A DNA stretch of 64,000 bases from CAYLMG01 sp964464635 (lineage in GTDB: Bacteria; Planctomycetota; Phycisphaerae; Sedimentisphaerales; Anaerobacaceae), in assembly GCA_964464635.1 (NCBI GenBank), contig CAYXGT010000002.1:1-64000 (forward strand), read 5' to 3'. The position numbers and the translations under genes are program-made. Shown here in pieces: positions 22,960-30,882 of this stretch; within the stretch, counting starts at the first letter, position 1; each line of letters starts with the position of its first letter. The notes under the pieces are model-generated. The model had not been told where the DNA came from. It did no database searches and was given only the letters and a program-made list of their open reading frames with translations.

Positions 22960-25488
22960 ATGGAGTGTAATAATCACCGGAAAGGGGCGGGAAATTTCAG
23001 CAGGTTTTTGTCAATCGTTTTCATTTCGGTTTTATTATTTTTTACGAGTTTTATTTCGGCTGAGCCTGTAAATAGAGAAAAAGCGGAAAAGTTAGTTGTC
23101 GGCTGGCTGAAGGCTGAGGAGCGGCCGTTGGGGGCAAAGCTCGGCGGGACGATAAGAGAGACCGTCGTCTATAACGATGAGGCCGGCGATGTGCTGTATT
23201 ATGTTATCTATCTTGAGCCGGGCGGTTTTGTAATTGTTGCGGGAGACGATTCGGCTGAGCCGGTTATTTGTTTTGCAGAGGCCGGTGAGTTCGACCCATC
23301 CGAGGATAATCCGTTAGGCGCCCTTGTCAAAAGAGATTTGCCCAACCGTATAGCTGCAGCCAGAGCGATGCCGAAGGCGAGCGTGCAGGCATTAAACAAC
23401 AAGGAAAGATGGGACAGGCTTAGCGGATATGCCGAAAGCGGCGATATGGGAATTCTCGGTGTTGATGTGGTGAGCGACGTTCGTGTTGAGCCTTTTGTTT
23501 TGAGCGCGTGGGGACAATCGACTATTGGCCACATTATTGGTTATCCGGCGTGCTATAATTATTACACGCCGCCCTACGGTGCAGGTGACCCTGACAATTA
23601 TCCCTGCGGCTGTGTTGCGACTGCGACGAGTCAGTTGATGCGTTATCACGAGCACCCGGCGAGCTATGACTGGGCTAATATGCCGCTGGAGCCTGATTTG
23701 GGCACGCCGGAGCCGCAGCGGCAGACAATAGGTGATTTGTGCTTCGATGTTGCCGAGGCTATCGATACCGATTACGACCCTGACGGTTCGAGCGCATCTC
23801 TGTACGATGCCGACATTAAGCTGGTTTCGAGCTTCGGCTACTCGAATTCCATTTATGGAGTTACTCCCTCAATAGGTTCGGTTCTCAATGCGATAATTAA
23901 TCCTAATCTGGATTCGGGCAAAGCAGTTATCCTCGGTTTTGAGGGTCCCGACGGCGGGCATGCGGTTGTTTGTGACGGTTACGGCTATAACTCGGCGACG
24001 CTTTATCATCATTTGAATATGGGCTGGGACGGCTCGGACGACGCCTGGTATAACCTGCCGATAGTGGATGCGTACTATTACTATGATATCGTTGACGACT
24101 GTATATATAATGTTTTTGTGTCCGGGACGGGCGAGATTATAAGCGGTCGGGTGACGGATTCAGGGGGCAATCCAATTCCGGCTGTCACGGTGACGGCGAC
24201 CGCGTCGGGGGCCGGGCCTTACGTTGCGGTTACCAACGGCAAAGGCATATACGCCCTTGCGAACGTTGCATCGAATAAATATTATACATTAACAGCGAGC
24301 AAGCCCCCTTATGAATTTGCGAACAAAAATGCATCGACAGGCCAATCGAGCGATTCTAGGATTACGAGCAACTGCGGTAACGTGTGGGCTGTCAATTTTG
24401 TCTCGCAGGGCGAGTCACCGCCTGTGGCGTATGAGCAGGAAATCGAGACGACCTCGGGGACGATTGAGACTATAACGCTGCAGGCGGGCGACGACGGTCT
24501 GCCGAATCCGCCAGGTCAGTTGCGTTATATAATCACACAATTGCCGGGTCGCGGCAGACTCACGGACCCCGGCGGCGGTGTGATATGGGATTTGCCTTAT
24601 GTGATTTTAGGCAACGGCAACGTCGTCGAGTATCAAAGCTGCGGTTATTATGCAGGGCCTGACAATTTCGAATTTGTTGCGAACGATTACGGCACAGCTT
24701 CGTCGGGCGGTGACAGTGAGCCGGCGACGGTGAGTATCGATGTCGATAATGTTGTATATACCACATTCGAGCTGCAAACGAACCTGTACGCATACTGGCC
24801 TATGCATACAAATTACCATGACAGCCGAACGCAGGTGATATATCTGTCAAATGAAATTGGAGATGCCAAAACGATAACCGACCTTGCACTGGACGTTTAC
24901 CAGGTGCCGGGACAGATGCTTAACAACTGGACGATACGAATGAAACATACCAGCAAGAACTATTACCCCGGCTATCCATATTTTGAGACGGGCGGCTGGA
25001 CGATTGTTTACCAGAACAATGAAACAATAAGCTCGGCGGGATGGCAGAATTTTCACTTCCAGAACGCCTTCACATATAACGGCACAAGTAATTTGATGAT
25101 AGATTTCAGTCACAACAACAGCTCTTACTCCTATGATGGTTATTGTATGGTCTCGGATATGAGCCTTGACCGCGTAGTGCTGTCATTCGCAAACAGTACT
25201 TACGGTGACCCGCTTGACTGGTCTGATTCCTACTGCCCGGGAATATATCTTTCATCGGGTGTTCCGAATATTAAGCTTACAGGGACGGTGCCCGCGGAGC
25301 CGCTGACAGGTGACTTCGAGCGGGACTGCGACGTTGATTTTGTCGATGTGGCAATTATGGCTGAGGCCTGGCAGAGTCAATTCGGCGAGCCGGGCTTTAA
25401 CGAAGACTGCGACATTGTGCCGGATAACGAAATCAACACCAAAGACCTTGAGCAGCTTTTAATGAGCTGGCTTGCCGATGCATTTTAA
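22960..25488 (+). CDS. Secreted C10 (streptopain-like) cysteine protease with C-terminal dockerin-like module
   Basis: An 842-residue protein. A signal peptide (LSIVFISVLLFFTSFISA) is followed by a Spi-type propeptide (about 35-125), then the C10 protease: YPCGCVATATSQLMRYH with the catalytic Cys in GCVATA (about residue 217), and GGHAVVCDGYG with the His (about 333), then HHLNMGWDG. A carboxypeptidase-regulatory-like domain (ISGRVTDSGGNPIPAVTVTA, about 394-470), a cadherin-like segment with DNFEFVANDYG, and a sheet-rich domain follow. It ends with GDFERDCDVDFVDVAIMAEA and DNEINTKDLEQLLMSW, a dockerin/EF-hand-like pair. The ATG at 22960 behind CGGAGGAC is preferred to an upstream in-frame start at 22900. 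Probably extracellular protein degradation. Confidence 0.85.
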   Translation: MECNNHRKGAGNFSRFLSIVFISVLLFFTSFISAEPVNREKAEKLVVGWLKAEERPLGAKLGGTIRETVVYNDEAGDVLYYVIYLEPGGFVIVAGDDSAEPVICFAEAGEFDPSEDNPLGALVKRDLPNRIAAARAMPKASVQALNNKERWDRLSGYAESGDMGILGVDVVSDVRVEPFVLSAWGQSTIGHIIGYPACYNYYTPPYGAGDPDNYPCGCVATATSQLMRYHEHPASYDWANMPLEPDLGTPEPQRQTIGDLCFDVAEAIDTDYDPDGSSASLYDADIKLVSSFGYSNSIYGVTPSIGSVLNAIINPNLDSGKAVILGFEGPDGGHAVVCDGYGYNSATLYHHLNMGWDGSDDAWYNLPIVDAYYYYDIVDDCIYNVFVSGTGEIISGRVTDSGGNPIPAVTVTATASGAGPYVAVTNGKGIYALANVASNKYYTLTASKPPYEFANKNASTGQSSDSRITSNCGNVWAVNFVSQGESPPVAYEQEIETTSGTIETITLQAGDDGLPNPPGQLRYIITQLPGRGRLTDPGGGVIWDLPYVILGNGNVVEYQSCGYYAGPDNFEFVANDYGTASSGGDSEPATVSIDVDNVVYTTFELQTNLYAYWPMHTNYHDSRTQVIYLSNEIGDAKTITDLALDVYQVPGQMLNNWTIRMKHTSKNYYPGYPYFETGGWTIVYQNNETISSAGWQNFHFQNAFTYNGTSNLMIDFSHNNSSYSYDGYCMVSDMSLDRVVLSFANSTYGDPLDWSDSYCPGIYLSSGVPNIKLTGTVPAEPLTGDFERDCDVDFVDVAIMAEAWQSQFGEPGFNEDCDIVPDNEINTKDLEQLLMSWLADAF

Positions 25489-25534
25489 CTCGGGCTTGGA
25501 GCCCGTGTTATCACGGCCAAGATGGCCGTGATAC
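25487..25534. repeat. Pair of dispersed palindromes
   Basis: CGGGCTTGGAGCCCGTGTTA and TCACGGCCAAGATGGCCGTG are adjacent hairpins between two convergent genes, beginning in the stop codon region of the protease gene. Confidence 0.75.
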
Positions 25535-25536
25535 AA

Positions 25537-25818
25537 TTAGAATATTTCACGTTCGATTGTGCCGAGATAGAATCGGCCGTCCCTGCGCATAAAGTTTATG
25601 ATTTTGTCTAATTGTGTGTCGATGAACTGCTGCTGGTTTGAAACGATGCTTATCGCGATGACGGCTGAGAGCTTATTATCGTTATGTCCGACCTCGGCGG
25701 CGGAGACGTTGAACCGGCTGCGAAGCCGCTCGACGAGGCTCTTGACGATGCTGCGTTTGGCCTTGAGCGAATCCACGCCGGAAAGGTGCAACTGAGCTTT
25801 CAATACACCGACAATCAT
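25537..25818 (-). CDS. DUF503 (YlxP-like) protein
   Basis: A 93-residue protein: MIVGVLKAQLHLSGVDSLKA, then KRSIVKSLVERLRSRFNVSAAEVGHNDN and AVIAISIVSN. The pattern SLKxKR..xKSLxxRLRxRFNVSxAExG is the DUF503/YlxP family, small proteins often encoded beside ribosome and translation genes. The frame extends upstream to 25875, but ATG 25818 begins at the conserved MIVGVL. The function is unknown in detail. Confidence 0.85.
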   Translation of the reverse strand: MIVGVLKAQLHLSGVDSLKAKRSIVKSLVERLRSRFNVSAAEVGHNDNKLSAVIAISIVSNQQQFIDTQLDKIINFMRRDGRFYLGTIEREIF

Positions 25819-26081
25819 AAATACTCGATACCGGATTCTCGTTACTTGATTCTCGATTCTGGATATCGCCGTCACGTTTGTTCAATATAACACGTCCATC
25901 TTTGCAGTCTTACGATATCAGTGATAAATAAGGCTGTCAACAGAATCTTTGAAGACGCCCGCCTCTATTGTGATTGTTCTGGTAGTAATGAAGACCTATA
26001 TCGATATAAAGCTTCACCTTCGCGAGTACAAAAAATTCAAATCTAAGTTCAGAAACAAGCTGCAATAATTTCCAAAAATTT
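25819..26081. other. Intergenic DNA before the second DUF3800 cassette
   Basis: No convincing gene. A 26-codon frame at 25988-26068 (starting MKTYIDIKLHLREYKKF) has no clear ribosome site. The stretch becomes AT-rich toward the cassette. Confidence 0.5.
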
Positions 26082-26111
26082 TTAGCACTTTGAGATTAAA
26101 AATCATATAAT
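26082..26111 (+). promoter_or_regulatory. Candidate promoter of DUF3800 cassette 2
   Basis: A perfect TATAAT at 26106-26111 with a weak TTAGCA at 26082-26087 (18-base spacer). Transcription would start about 17 bases before the ATG, leaving a very short leader that holds the AGAGGA site. Confidence 0.4.
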
Positions 26112-26134
26112 CTCTTTTTTTGAGAGGACGTAGT

Positions 26135-26839
26135 ATGACAGACATATTTAACGTGTACTGCGACGAGAGCTGCCATCTGGAGAATGACCACAGGCCGATT
26201 ATGGCAATAGCAGCAGTATGGTGTCCGCTTGTAAAAACAAAACAAATTTCAAGAGAAATAAGACAAATCAAGTGTAATCATAATCTCAGCAGAGATTTTG
26301 AAATCAAATGGACTAAAGTCTCACCCGCAAAAATACAATTTTATCTCGACCTTGTTGATTACTTTTTTAGTGAAGACGGCCTTCACTTCCGCGGTGTAAT
26401 TATTGAAAAACAAATAATCGACCACAAAAAATTAAATCAAACCCACGATGACTGGTACTATAAAATGTTTTTTGTTTTGCTGAAAGAGATAATCGACCCG
26501 AATTGCGGCTATCGTATATACCTCGACATAAAGGATACCAAAAGTGAAACCAAGCGCAAAAAGCTTGAAGAGATTTTGAAAACAACCAACTATGACGCAG
26601 CAGGTAATATAGTCGACAGAGTTCAACAAATACGCTCTAATGAATCAGAAATAATGCAACTCAATGACCTGTTAATGGGCGGTTTAAGATATTTCAACGA
26701 AAATCTAAAAACCAGCTCTGCTAAAGTTCAAATAATAGATAAGATTAAACAACTCTCCGGAAAGTCACTTAATCAGACCACTTGGCCAAAAGAGCCAAAG
26801 TTTAACATCCTGATATGGAAACCAGGGGGTGAAAGTTGA
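26135..26839 (+). CDS. DUF3800 protein, copy 2
   Basis: A 234-residue homologue of the protein at 12755. Shared features in the same order: VYCDES at residues 7-12, EIKWTKVSPAKIQFY, HDDWYYKMF, YRIYLDIKDTK, QQIRSNESEIMQLNDLLMGG and the ending FNILIWKP. The Asp-Glu-Ser, the Asp of the YLDIK strand and the QLND Asp are candidates for an RNase H-like metal site (inference). ATG 26135 follows AGAGGACGT; a TTG at 26120 is the only earlier alternative. Its stop overlaps the TTG start of the partner gene by four bases. Next to the phage block, with AT-rich codon use. Confidence 0.8.
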   Translation: MTDIFNVYCDESCHLENDHRPIMAIAAVWCPLVKTKQISREIRQIKCNHNLSRDFEIKWTKVSPAKIQFYLDLVDYFFSEDGLHFRGVIIEKQIIDHKKLNQTHDDWYYKMFFVLLKEIIDPNCGYRIYLDIKDTKSETKRKKLEEILKTTNYDAAGNIVDRVQQIRSNESEIMQLNDLLMGGLRYFNENLKTSSAKVQIIDKIKQLSGKSLNQTTWPKEPKFNILIWKPGGES

Positions 26840-27318
26840 GTGATACAAACACACCCGGCTGGCTGCCAGATTTAATAAAGCTTGAAGATTTTTCCGGCGA
26901 TTGGCAACGATACGAAGATGAAATCTATGCTAAGTTTTATACAGATTTCGTCGAATCGAAACCCTTCTTTTGTGGAAAACCCGTAAACATTACTAAGCAG
27001 ATTGTCAAAGGCAAAGAAAGAGCTTTCTGGCATTTAATTCAAGAAGGCAAAATTGAAGAACACAGAACACCAGACCTACGAAGATGTGAAAGAATAAAAT
27101 GGGTCAGAGCCATAATAGAAAACCAGGATGATTCAAGAGTAAAAAAATGGGAAAAACAAATCGGTAGACATACGCGTTGTTTGTTGTGGTTTAATGACGA
27201 CTTCTTAGTGGTTTTGGAGAAAAGAAAAAGCTATTGGATACTCTGGACAGCATATTGTACAAATTGGGAACATACAAAGACAAGGCTAAGAAAAGAATAT
27301 GAAAACTCCCAGAAATAG
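26836..27318 (+). CDS. Putative BECR-fold (PBECR4-like) nuclease, partner of DUF3800 copy 2
   Basis: A 160-residue soluble protein. FFCGKPVNITKQIVKGKERA, FWHLIQEG, PDLRRCERIKWVRAIIENQDD, RCLLWFNDDFLVVLEKR and LWTAYCTNWEHT follow the plan of phage-associated BECR/RelE-like nucleases. Like the partner at 12331 it has a His, a CER..W(V/I)RA helix and a VV..TAY strand pair, but overall identity looks low. TTG start 26836 overlaps the DUF3800 stop (TTGA) behind GGGGGTGAAAG, so translation is coupled. A strong hairpin follows 3 bases after the stop. Toxin or effector activity is inference. Confidence 0.55.
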   Translation: MSDTNTPGWLPDLIKLEDFSGDWQRYEDEIYAKFYTDFVESKPFFCGKPVNITKQIVKGKERAFWHLIQEGKIEEHRTPDLRRCERIKWVRAIIENQDDSRVKKWEKQIGRHTRCLLWFNDDFLVVLEKRKSYWILWTAYCTNWEHTKTRLRKEYENSQK

Positions 27319-27320
27319 CC

Positions 27321-27343
27321 AACGCCGCCCAAAAGGCGGCGTT
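27321..27343. terminator. Strong hairpin ending cassette 2
   Basis: AACGCCGCC pairs with GGCGGCGTT around CAAAA. There is no T run, so it may stop transcription poorly, or protect the 3' end of the message. Confidence 0.5.
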
Positions 27344-27447
27344 CGTACTCCTTCTACACATGGTAGATGAGCTATTTATATTATCGTAAATATACGGCCT
27401 GTGTTCAAGCATTTTTTCCCTTATTTTCATAAGTATCTACAAATAAG

Positions 27448-27639
27448 TTACTTGCGGCATATTTTTATCTCTCGTGCAGCCAATCTCTCTGGTTTATTTT
27501 TGCTTTCTATCCTCTTTTTTATGTTGTCCAGGACCGCAGGCAATACCTCGCCGAGACGCTGCGGCTCAGTATCTCGTCGCTCATCGCTCGTCTCCCGTCG
27601 CTCGATTTCAACCTCGCTTTTTTCGAGTGTTTCAGGCAT
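27448..27639 (-). CDS. Small charged protein of the phage block
   Basis: A 63-residue hydrophilic protein rich in Glu, Arg and Lys (MPETLEKSEVEIERRET, then RLGEVLPAVLDNIKKRIESK). AGGAG lies eight bases before the ATG, which makes it credible despite its size. Likely helical. No family recognised. Encoded after the helicase gene. Confidence 0.5.
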   Translation of the reverse strand: MPETLEKSEVEIERRETSDERRDTEPQRLGEVLPAVLDNIKKRIESKNKPERLAAREIKICRK

Positions 27640-27758
27640 AAAAATCTCCTGTAGTAACTGTCACAAGCGGCACAAGCAATTTTCTATTAATTCTTAAAAT
27701 TAACACGGCAAAAAAGTTTTGAAACAATATAGATTTCCTTGTGTTGCCTGTGACAAAC

Positions 27759-29222
27759 TCATAAAATCACCTTTTCTGCAACGGTGTTTTTGATTTCAGA
27801 ATCTTCATTCGCTGCTAAACCCTCAAATACCCAGTTTCTAACTGAACCAAATCTTGTCTGTACCTTCTTTATGTTTGGGAAGGCTCGTTTTACCTCTTTG
27901 CCGAGGTTACTCGAATTCAGCGGGCGATAACCGTTCTCCAGACACCAGTTGACGTAAGAATCATAAAGCTCTTTACAAACAACCGAGTCAAAACCCAGCG
28001 AAGTATTAAAATTCTCCAAAAGAAACGTTCTCGCGGGATTGACGTCTCTGCGATACTGCTCGATGGCGGCTTTGCATCTTCGCGGCTCGACGAATCTGCC
28101 GGCGGCCTTGAGCTTCTGCAGGCCTTCAATCGCCCAGTTGAATATTGCCGGCAGCTCGCAGCAAAGCTCATCGACCAGGCTGTGATTCTGTCTGTCGGCT
28201 TCAATCGTTACGTCGAAGGGTACGAACAGCATCCGCCGCCAGATGCCGCTCGATTTATCAGCGAAGTTCGGCAATTGATTCGTGCTGAGCATAACCTTCG
28301 CCGTGGGTTTCGAATGAATCGGCTCTTTGTATTTTCGCTGGAACGTCATCGCATCGGCACTTGTGAAGCTTTTCAGTGCGGTCTCTGCGAGCTCGTCCAG
28401 CCGATGACTCGATTCGCTGGTCGAGTTCAGGCTTTTGCCGAGAGTCGAATACAGCGAGAACTGCTGCGAGAAAAGTGACAGCGGTATATGGCTGACGTTT
28501 TCTTCGCCGACCATTTTCTCGATAATTTTGGTGAAGACGGTTTTGCCGTTGGCTCCTTCGCCTGCGATGAGCATAAATTTCTGATAGTCGTTTTGTGCCG
28601 TCAGGCAATAGCCCGACCACTGCTGCAAAAGCTCGATACGGTCACCGTCGCCGTCCATCACGTCATTGAGAAATCTCAGCCATCTGTCGGGTTTTGCGTC
28701 AGGGGCGTAATCATAGGGCAGCTTCGAGACGCTGAAATAGGCAGGCGTATGCTTTATGAAACAATCGCCCTTTTCGGGATGTTTCATCAATACTCCGTTT
28801 TCGAAAACGAATGTCACCACGCCGAACTTTTCTCTGCCGTCATCCCAGGCATTAAGGTCTCTTTGCTCGCAAAGGTGGACGCCCTCAAAGCTCGATACGC
28901 AAAGCAGTACATTATTGACGAGCTGAGCTGTGATTCGAATATGCTGGTCATCATCGCAGATTGTGCTGTTAGCATTCAGGCCTCTGAGGTGACTTACGAT
29001 TTGCTTTTTTGTCTCGGCGTCCGAGAGCTTTGTGTATTTTCCATCCTGCCATTTGAAGAACTCGTCCCGCCAGTTTCGAAGCGAGTAATCGGCCTGCATC
29101 ATAAGAGCTTTTGAGAGCTTTGATTCCGGATTCGGGTCCCAGATGTGGTTTGAAATCAAAAAGCCCTCGGCGAGCCTGTCCGGGTCGGCGAAAAAATCCC
29201 TTTTCGAATTTGTCATTTTCAT
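27759..29222 (-). CDS. Phage/plasmid primase-helicase of the D5/P4 type
   Basis: A 487-residue protein. The N-terminal half contains a D5_N-like segment (WLRFLNDVMDGDGDRIELLQ, split as WLRFLNDVMDG). Walker A is AGEGANGKT (about residues 221-229), followed by the SF3/P4 features SHRLDELAETALKSFTSAD, KVMLSTNQLPNF, the sensor-like WRRMLFVPF and FNWAIEGLQKL. These enzymes unwind DNA at the origin of phages and satellites. No primase-type zinc motif is seen at the N terminus, so it may be helicase only. A second ATG at 29216 behind AGGAATGAAA is an alternative start. Confidence 0.85.
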   Translation of the reverse strand: MKMTNSKRDFFADPDRLAEGFLISNHIWDPNPESKLSKALMMQADYSLRNWRDEFFKWQDGKYTKLSDAETKKQIVSHLRGLNANSTICDDDQHIRITAQLVNNVLLCVSSFEGVHLCEQRDLNAWDDGREKFGVVTFVFENGVLMKHPEKGDCFIKHTPAYFSVSKLPYDYAPDAKPDRWLRFLNDVMDGDGDRIELLQQWSGYCLTAQNDYQKFMLIAGEGANGKTVFTKIIEKMVGEENVSHIPLSLFSQQFSLYSTLGKSLNSTSESSHRLDELAETALKSFTSADAMTFQRKYKEPIHSKPTAKVMLSTNQLPNFADKSSGIWRRMLFVPFDVTIEADRQNHSLVDELCCELPAIFNWAIEGLQKLKAAGRFVEPRRCKAAIEQYRRDVNPARTFLLENFNTSLGFDSVVCKELYDSYVNWCLENGYRPLNSSNLGKEVKRAFPNIKKVQTRFGSVRNWVFEGLAANEDSEIKNTVAEKVIL

Positions 29223-29255
29223 TCCTGTTAAAGCTTTTTTCGGATTATTATTAGC

Positions 29256-29285
29256 TTGACTCGTCCTTTCGCTGTTGTTTATATT
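29256..29285 (+). promoter_or_regulatory. Promoter of the small membrane protein gene
   Basis: TTGACT at 29256-29261, 18 bases, TATATT at 29280-29285, and a start codon 66 bases on, in the opposite orientation to the phage genes. Confidence 0.5.
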
Positions 29286-29350
29286 AATGACCGGTTATGC
29301 GGATTCGATTTATCGTATAGATGTCGGATATTTTTTTAGGAGAACGAGCT

Positions 29351-29563
29351 ATGTTTAAGTTAATTTTAGCCATAGGTCTTTGGATCGCTGTTGTTTCTTT
29401 TGCAGTAACGGTAATCCTGTATATTTACTCTATGATTGAGCCATCCTTTAATAGTAGTAATCTTTATTATTTAGCCGCTATCACCTCATGGTCCTTTTGC
29501 TTCAGTATTGTCGCTGCGGCTGCGGTCGTCATCTTTTCCAAAAAAACCGAGAAGAAAGATTAA
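29351..29563 (+). CDS. Small two-helix membrane protein
   Basis: 70 residues with two membrane helices (about 4-28, LILAIGLWIAVVSFAVTVILYIY, split as IAVVSFAVTVILYIY; and 42-62, ITSWSFCFSIVAAAAVVIF) and a KKTEKKD tail. TTAGGAG precedes ATG 29351; an earlier in-frame start lacks a site. It is the only plus-strand gene of the block and has its own promoter. Could be a holin-like or superinfection-related protein; nothing specific supports this. Confidence 0.6.
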   Translation: MFKLILAIGLWIAVVSFAVTVILYIYSMIEPSFNSSNLYYLAAITSWSFCFSIVAAAAVVIFSKKTEKKD

Positions 29564-29574
29564 TAAAACGCCCA

Positions 29575-30153
29575 TCAGCTTTTTAGCTCTGCAACTATTG
29601 TCTTGGTCTCCGTTGACTGGTTTTTCTGAGCTTCTTTGAAGGCTTGCTCGCTGTCTGCGTTCAGCTTTTTGAAAAGCTCGTTCCCCTCGACAATCTCTTT
29701 TAAGGCCTTCGATTTTGCCCGTGCCTCTTTTAAGAATACAACAGCCTTTGTGCCGTAAACGCCGCCTATCAATGCACTTATAGCGATAGCCAGCTCCAGC
29801 CCTGCGTCTGTAAGCTCCCAGACGTCCGGCCTTTCGCTTGAATCCGAAATCGCAGCCTGTGTGATTGCGAAACTATTGTCACTCAGTAAATCCTCAGCAG
29901 TTTCTGCCTGCGGGTATTCCTTCGGCAGGCCGCAATAGGACACGAACGCTCGACTCTGAACCTCGCTCAGGTTTGCAAGTGACTGCAGCTCAGCTGAGGT
30001 GACTTCGTCTTCTGCGAGCTCAGCCGTCATTGACGTTGTGCGATTGTGCAGCCATGCGTTCTGCTTTTGCGTTTCGTTCGGTGCAAAGCGCAGACTGTCA
30101 CAGCCGACAACAAATACAAAAAACATTACCGTTACGAACAGATACTTTCTCAT
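29575..30153 (-). CDS. Lipoprotein of the phage block
   Basis: 192 residues with a lipobox FVVGC (Cys about 18), then a charged region with ELAEDEVTSAELQSLANLSEV, a hydrophobic helix (about 120-138, LELAIAISALIGGVYGTKAV) and a Lys/Glu/Ala coiled-coil-like tail. Such lipoprotein plus membrane helix proteins next to a small coiled-coil membrane protein recall spanin or lysis pairs, but no match is claimed. The ATG overlaps the stop of the upstream gene by four bases. Confidence 0.6.
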   Translation of the reverse strand: MRKYLFVTVMFFVFVVGCDSLRFAPNETQKQNAWLHNRTTSMTAELAEDEVTSAELQSLANLSEVQSRAFVSYCGLPKEYPQAETAEDLLSDNSFAITQAAISDSSERPDVWELTDAGLELAIAISALIGGVYGTKAVVFLKEARAKSKALKEIVEGNELFKKLNADSEQAFKEAQKNQSTETKTIVAELKS

Positions 30154-30467
30154 CGTCTCTCTCCTAAATCGTTAAAGGTTTCTGTTTGCGGATTTTCACC
30201 GTTTATATGTTTTTCGATTGCTCTTATGCGGTACTCGAATGCGATTGATTTGTCCTGCAGGCTTTCGATTCTGCGCTCGAACTTTTTTTGACAGTCCAGC
30301 AGCACTGTTACATCTTTCTGCAGCATATCAAGCTGTCTCTGAAGGTTCACCCAGCTTCCAACTATAAGCGAAGCCAAAAGCAAAAGTTGAACGAGCACCG
30401 ACACATTCACCTGCCGATTCAGTTTCCAGCCTTTGCCGTTACCGTTTTCGTTTCTCTTGTCTTCCAT
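30150..30467 (-). CDS. Membrane-anchored coiled-coil protein
   Basis: 105 residues: a charged N terminus (MEDKRNENGNGKGWKLNRQ), one membrane helix (about 22-42, VSVLVQLLLLASLIVGSWV) and a heptad-like helix (QRQLDMLQKDVTVLLDCQKKFERR and so on). Resembles small phage proteins of the holin/hemolysin XhlA kind in layout. It overlaps the lipoprotein gene by four bases, so the two may act together at the membrane. Confidence 0.55.
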   Translation of the reverse strand: MEDKRNENGNGKGWKLNRQVNVSVLVQLLLLASLIVGSWVNLQRQLDMLQKDVTVLLDCQKKFERRIESLQDKSIAFEYRIRAIEKHINGENPQTETFNDLGERR

Positions 30468-30498
30468 CTCGTAGCCTCTAATTTCAACATTCCTTTAT

Positions 30499-30548
30499 GT
30501 AACACGGCCATCCTGGCCGTGTTACCACGGGCTGGAAGCCCGTGGTAC
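30499..30548. repeat. Pair of dispersed palindromes inside the phage block
   Basis: GTAACACGGCCA-TCC-TGGCCGTGTTAC (30499-30525) is directly followed by CACGGGCT-GGA-AGCCCGTGGTAC (30526-30548). These are of the same family as the chromosomal copies. Confidence 0.85.
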
Positions 30549-30549
30549 A

Positions 30550-30882
30550 TTATGGTTTTGCATAAAAGACGTTTTTGTCACCGACCCTGCAAACCACGAT
30601 ATAGGTACCTGCAGATAGTTGTCCGGTCTGGGTGAATGATTCTGCGAGGTTGAACGCTTTTATTTCGCCGCCTATCTCTATAGGCAGTGAGCCTTCAAGT
30701 CCTATTGCGACCGGGCTCACGTTATAGACGTTATACGACGACAGGCTTTTAACCTTCGCCGCAAGCACCTGGGCGATCGAGCCCGGACTCGCGGCAACCG
30801 CTTTTTCAGTCAAGTCCAGACCGCTTCTGGCAAGCCGCTCTAAGGTTTGTCTGCTTTGGGTTGTCTGCGATTGAGCGTTCAT
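30550..30882 (-). CDS. Phage block protein, unknown (110 aa)
   Basis: A 110-residue soluble protein: Gln/Ser-rich start (MNAQSQTTQSRQTLERLA), then ALNVIGLEGSLPIEIGG-like beta strands (VAIGLEGSLPIEIGGEIKAF) and a final TYIVVCRVGDKNVFYAK. No family recognised. Its ATG overlaps the stop of the hub-like gene by four bases, so it is likely made together with the tail proteins and could be a small baseplate or tail-tip component. Confidence 0.55.
   Translation of the reverse strand: MNAQSQTTQSRQTLERLARSGLDLTEKAVAASPGSIAQVLAAKVKSLSSYNVYNVSPVAIGLEGSLPIEIGGEIKAFNLAESFTQTGQLSAGTYIVVCRVGDKNVFYAKP

Noticed and set aside
25988..26068. 26-residue basic peptide frame before cassette 2
   Set aside because: No clear ribosome site and no recognised family; kept only as a note.
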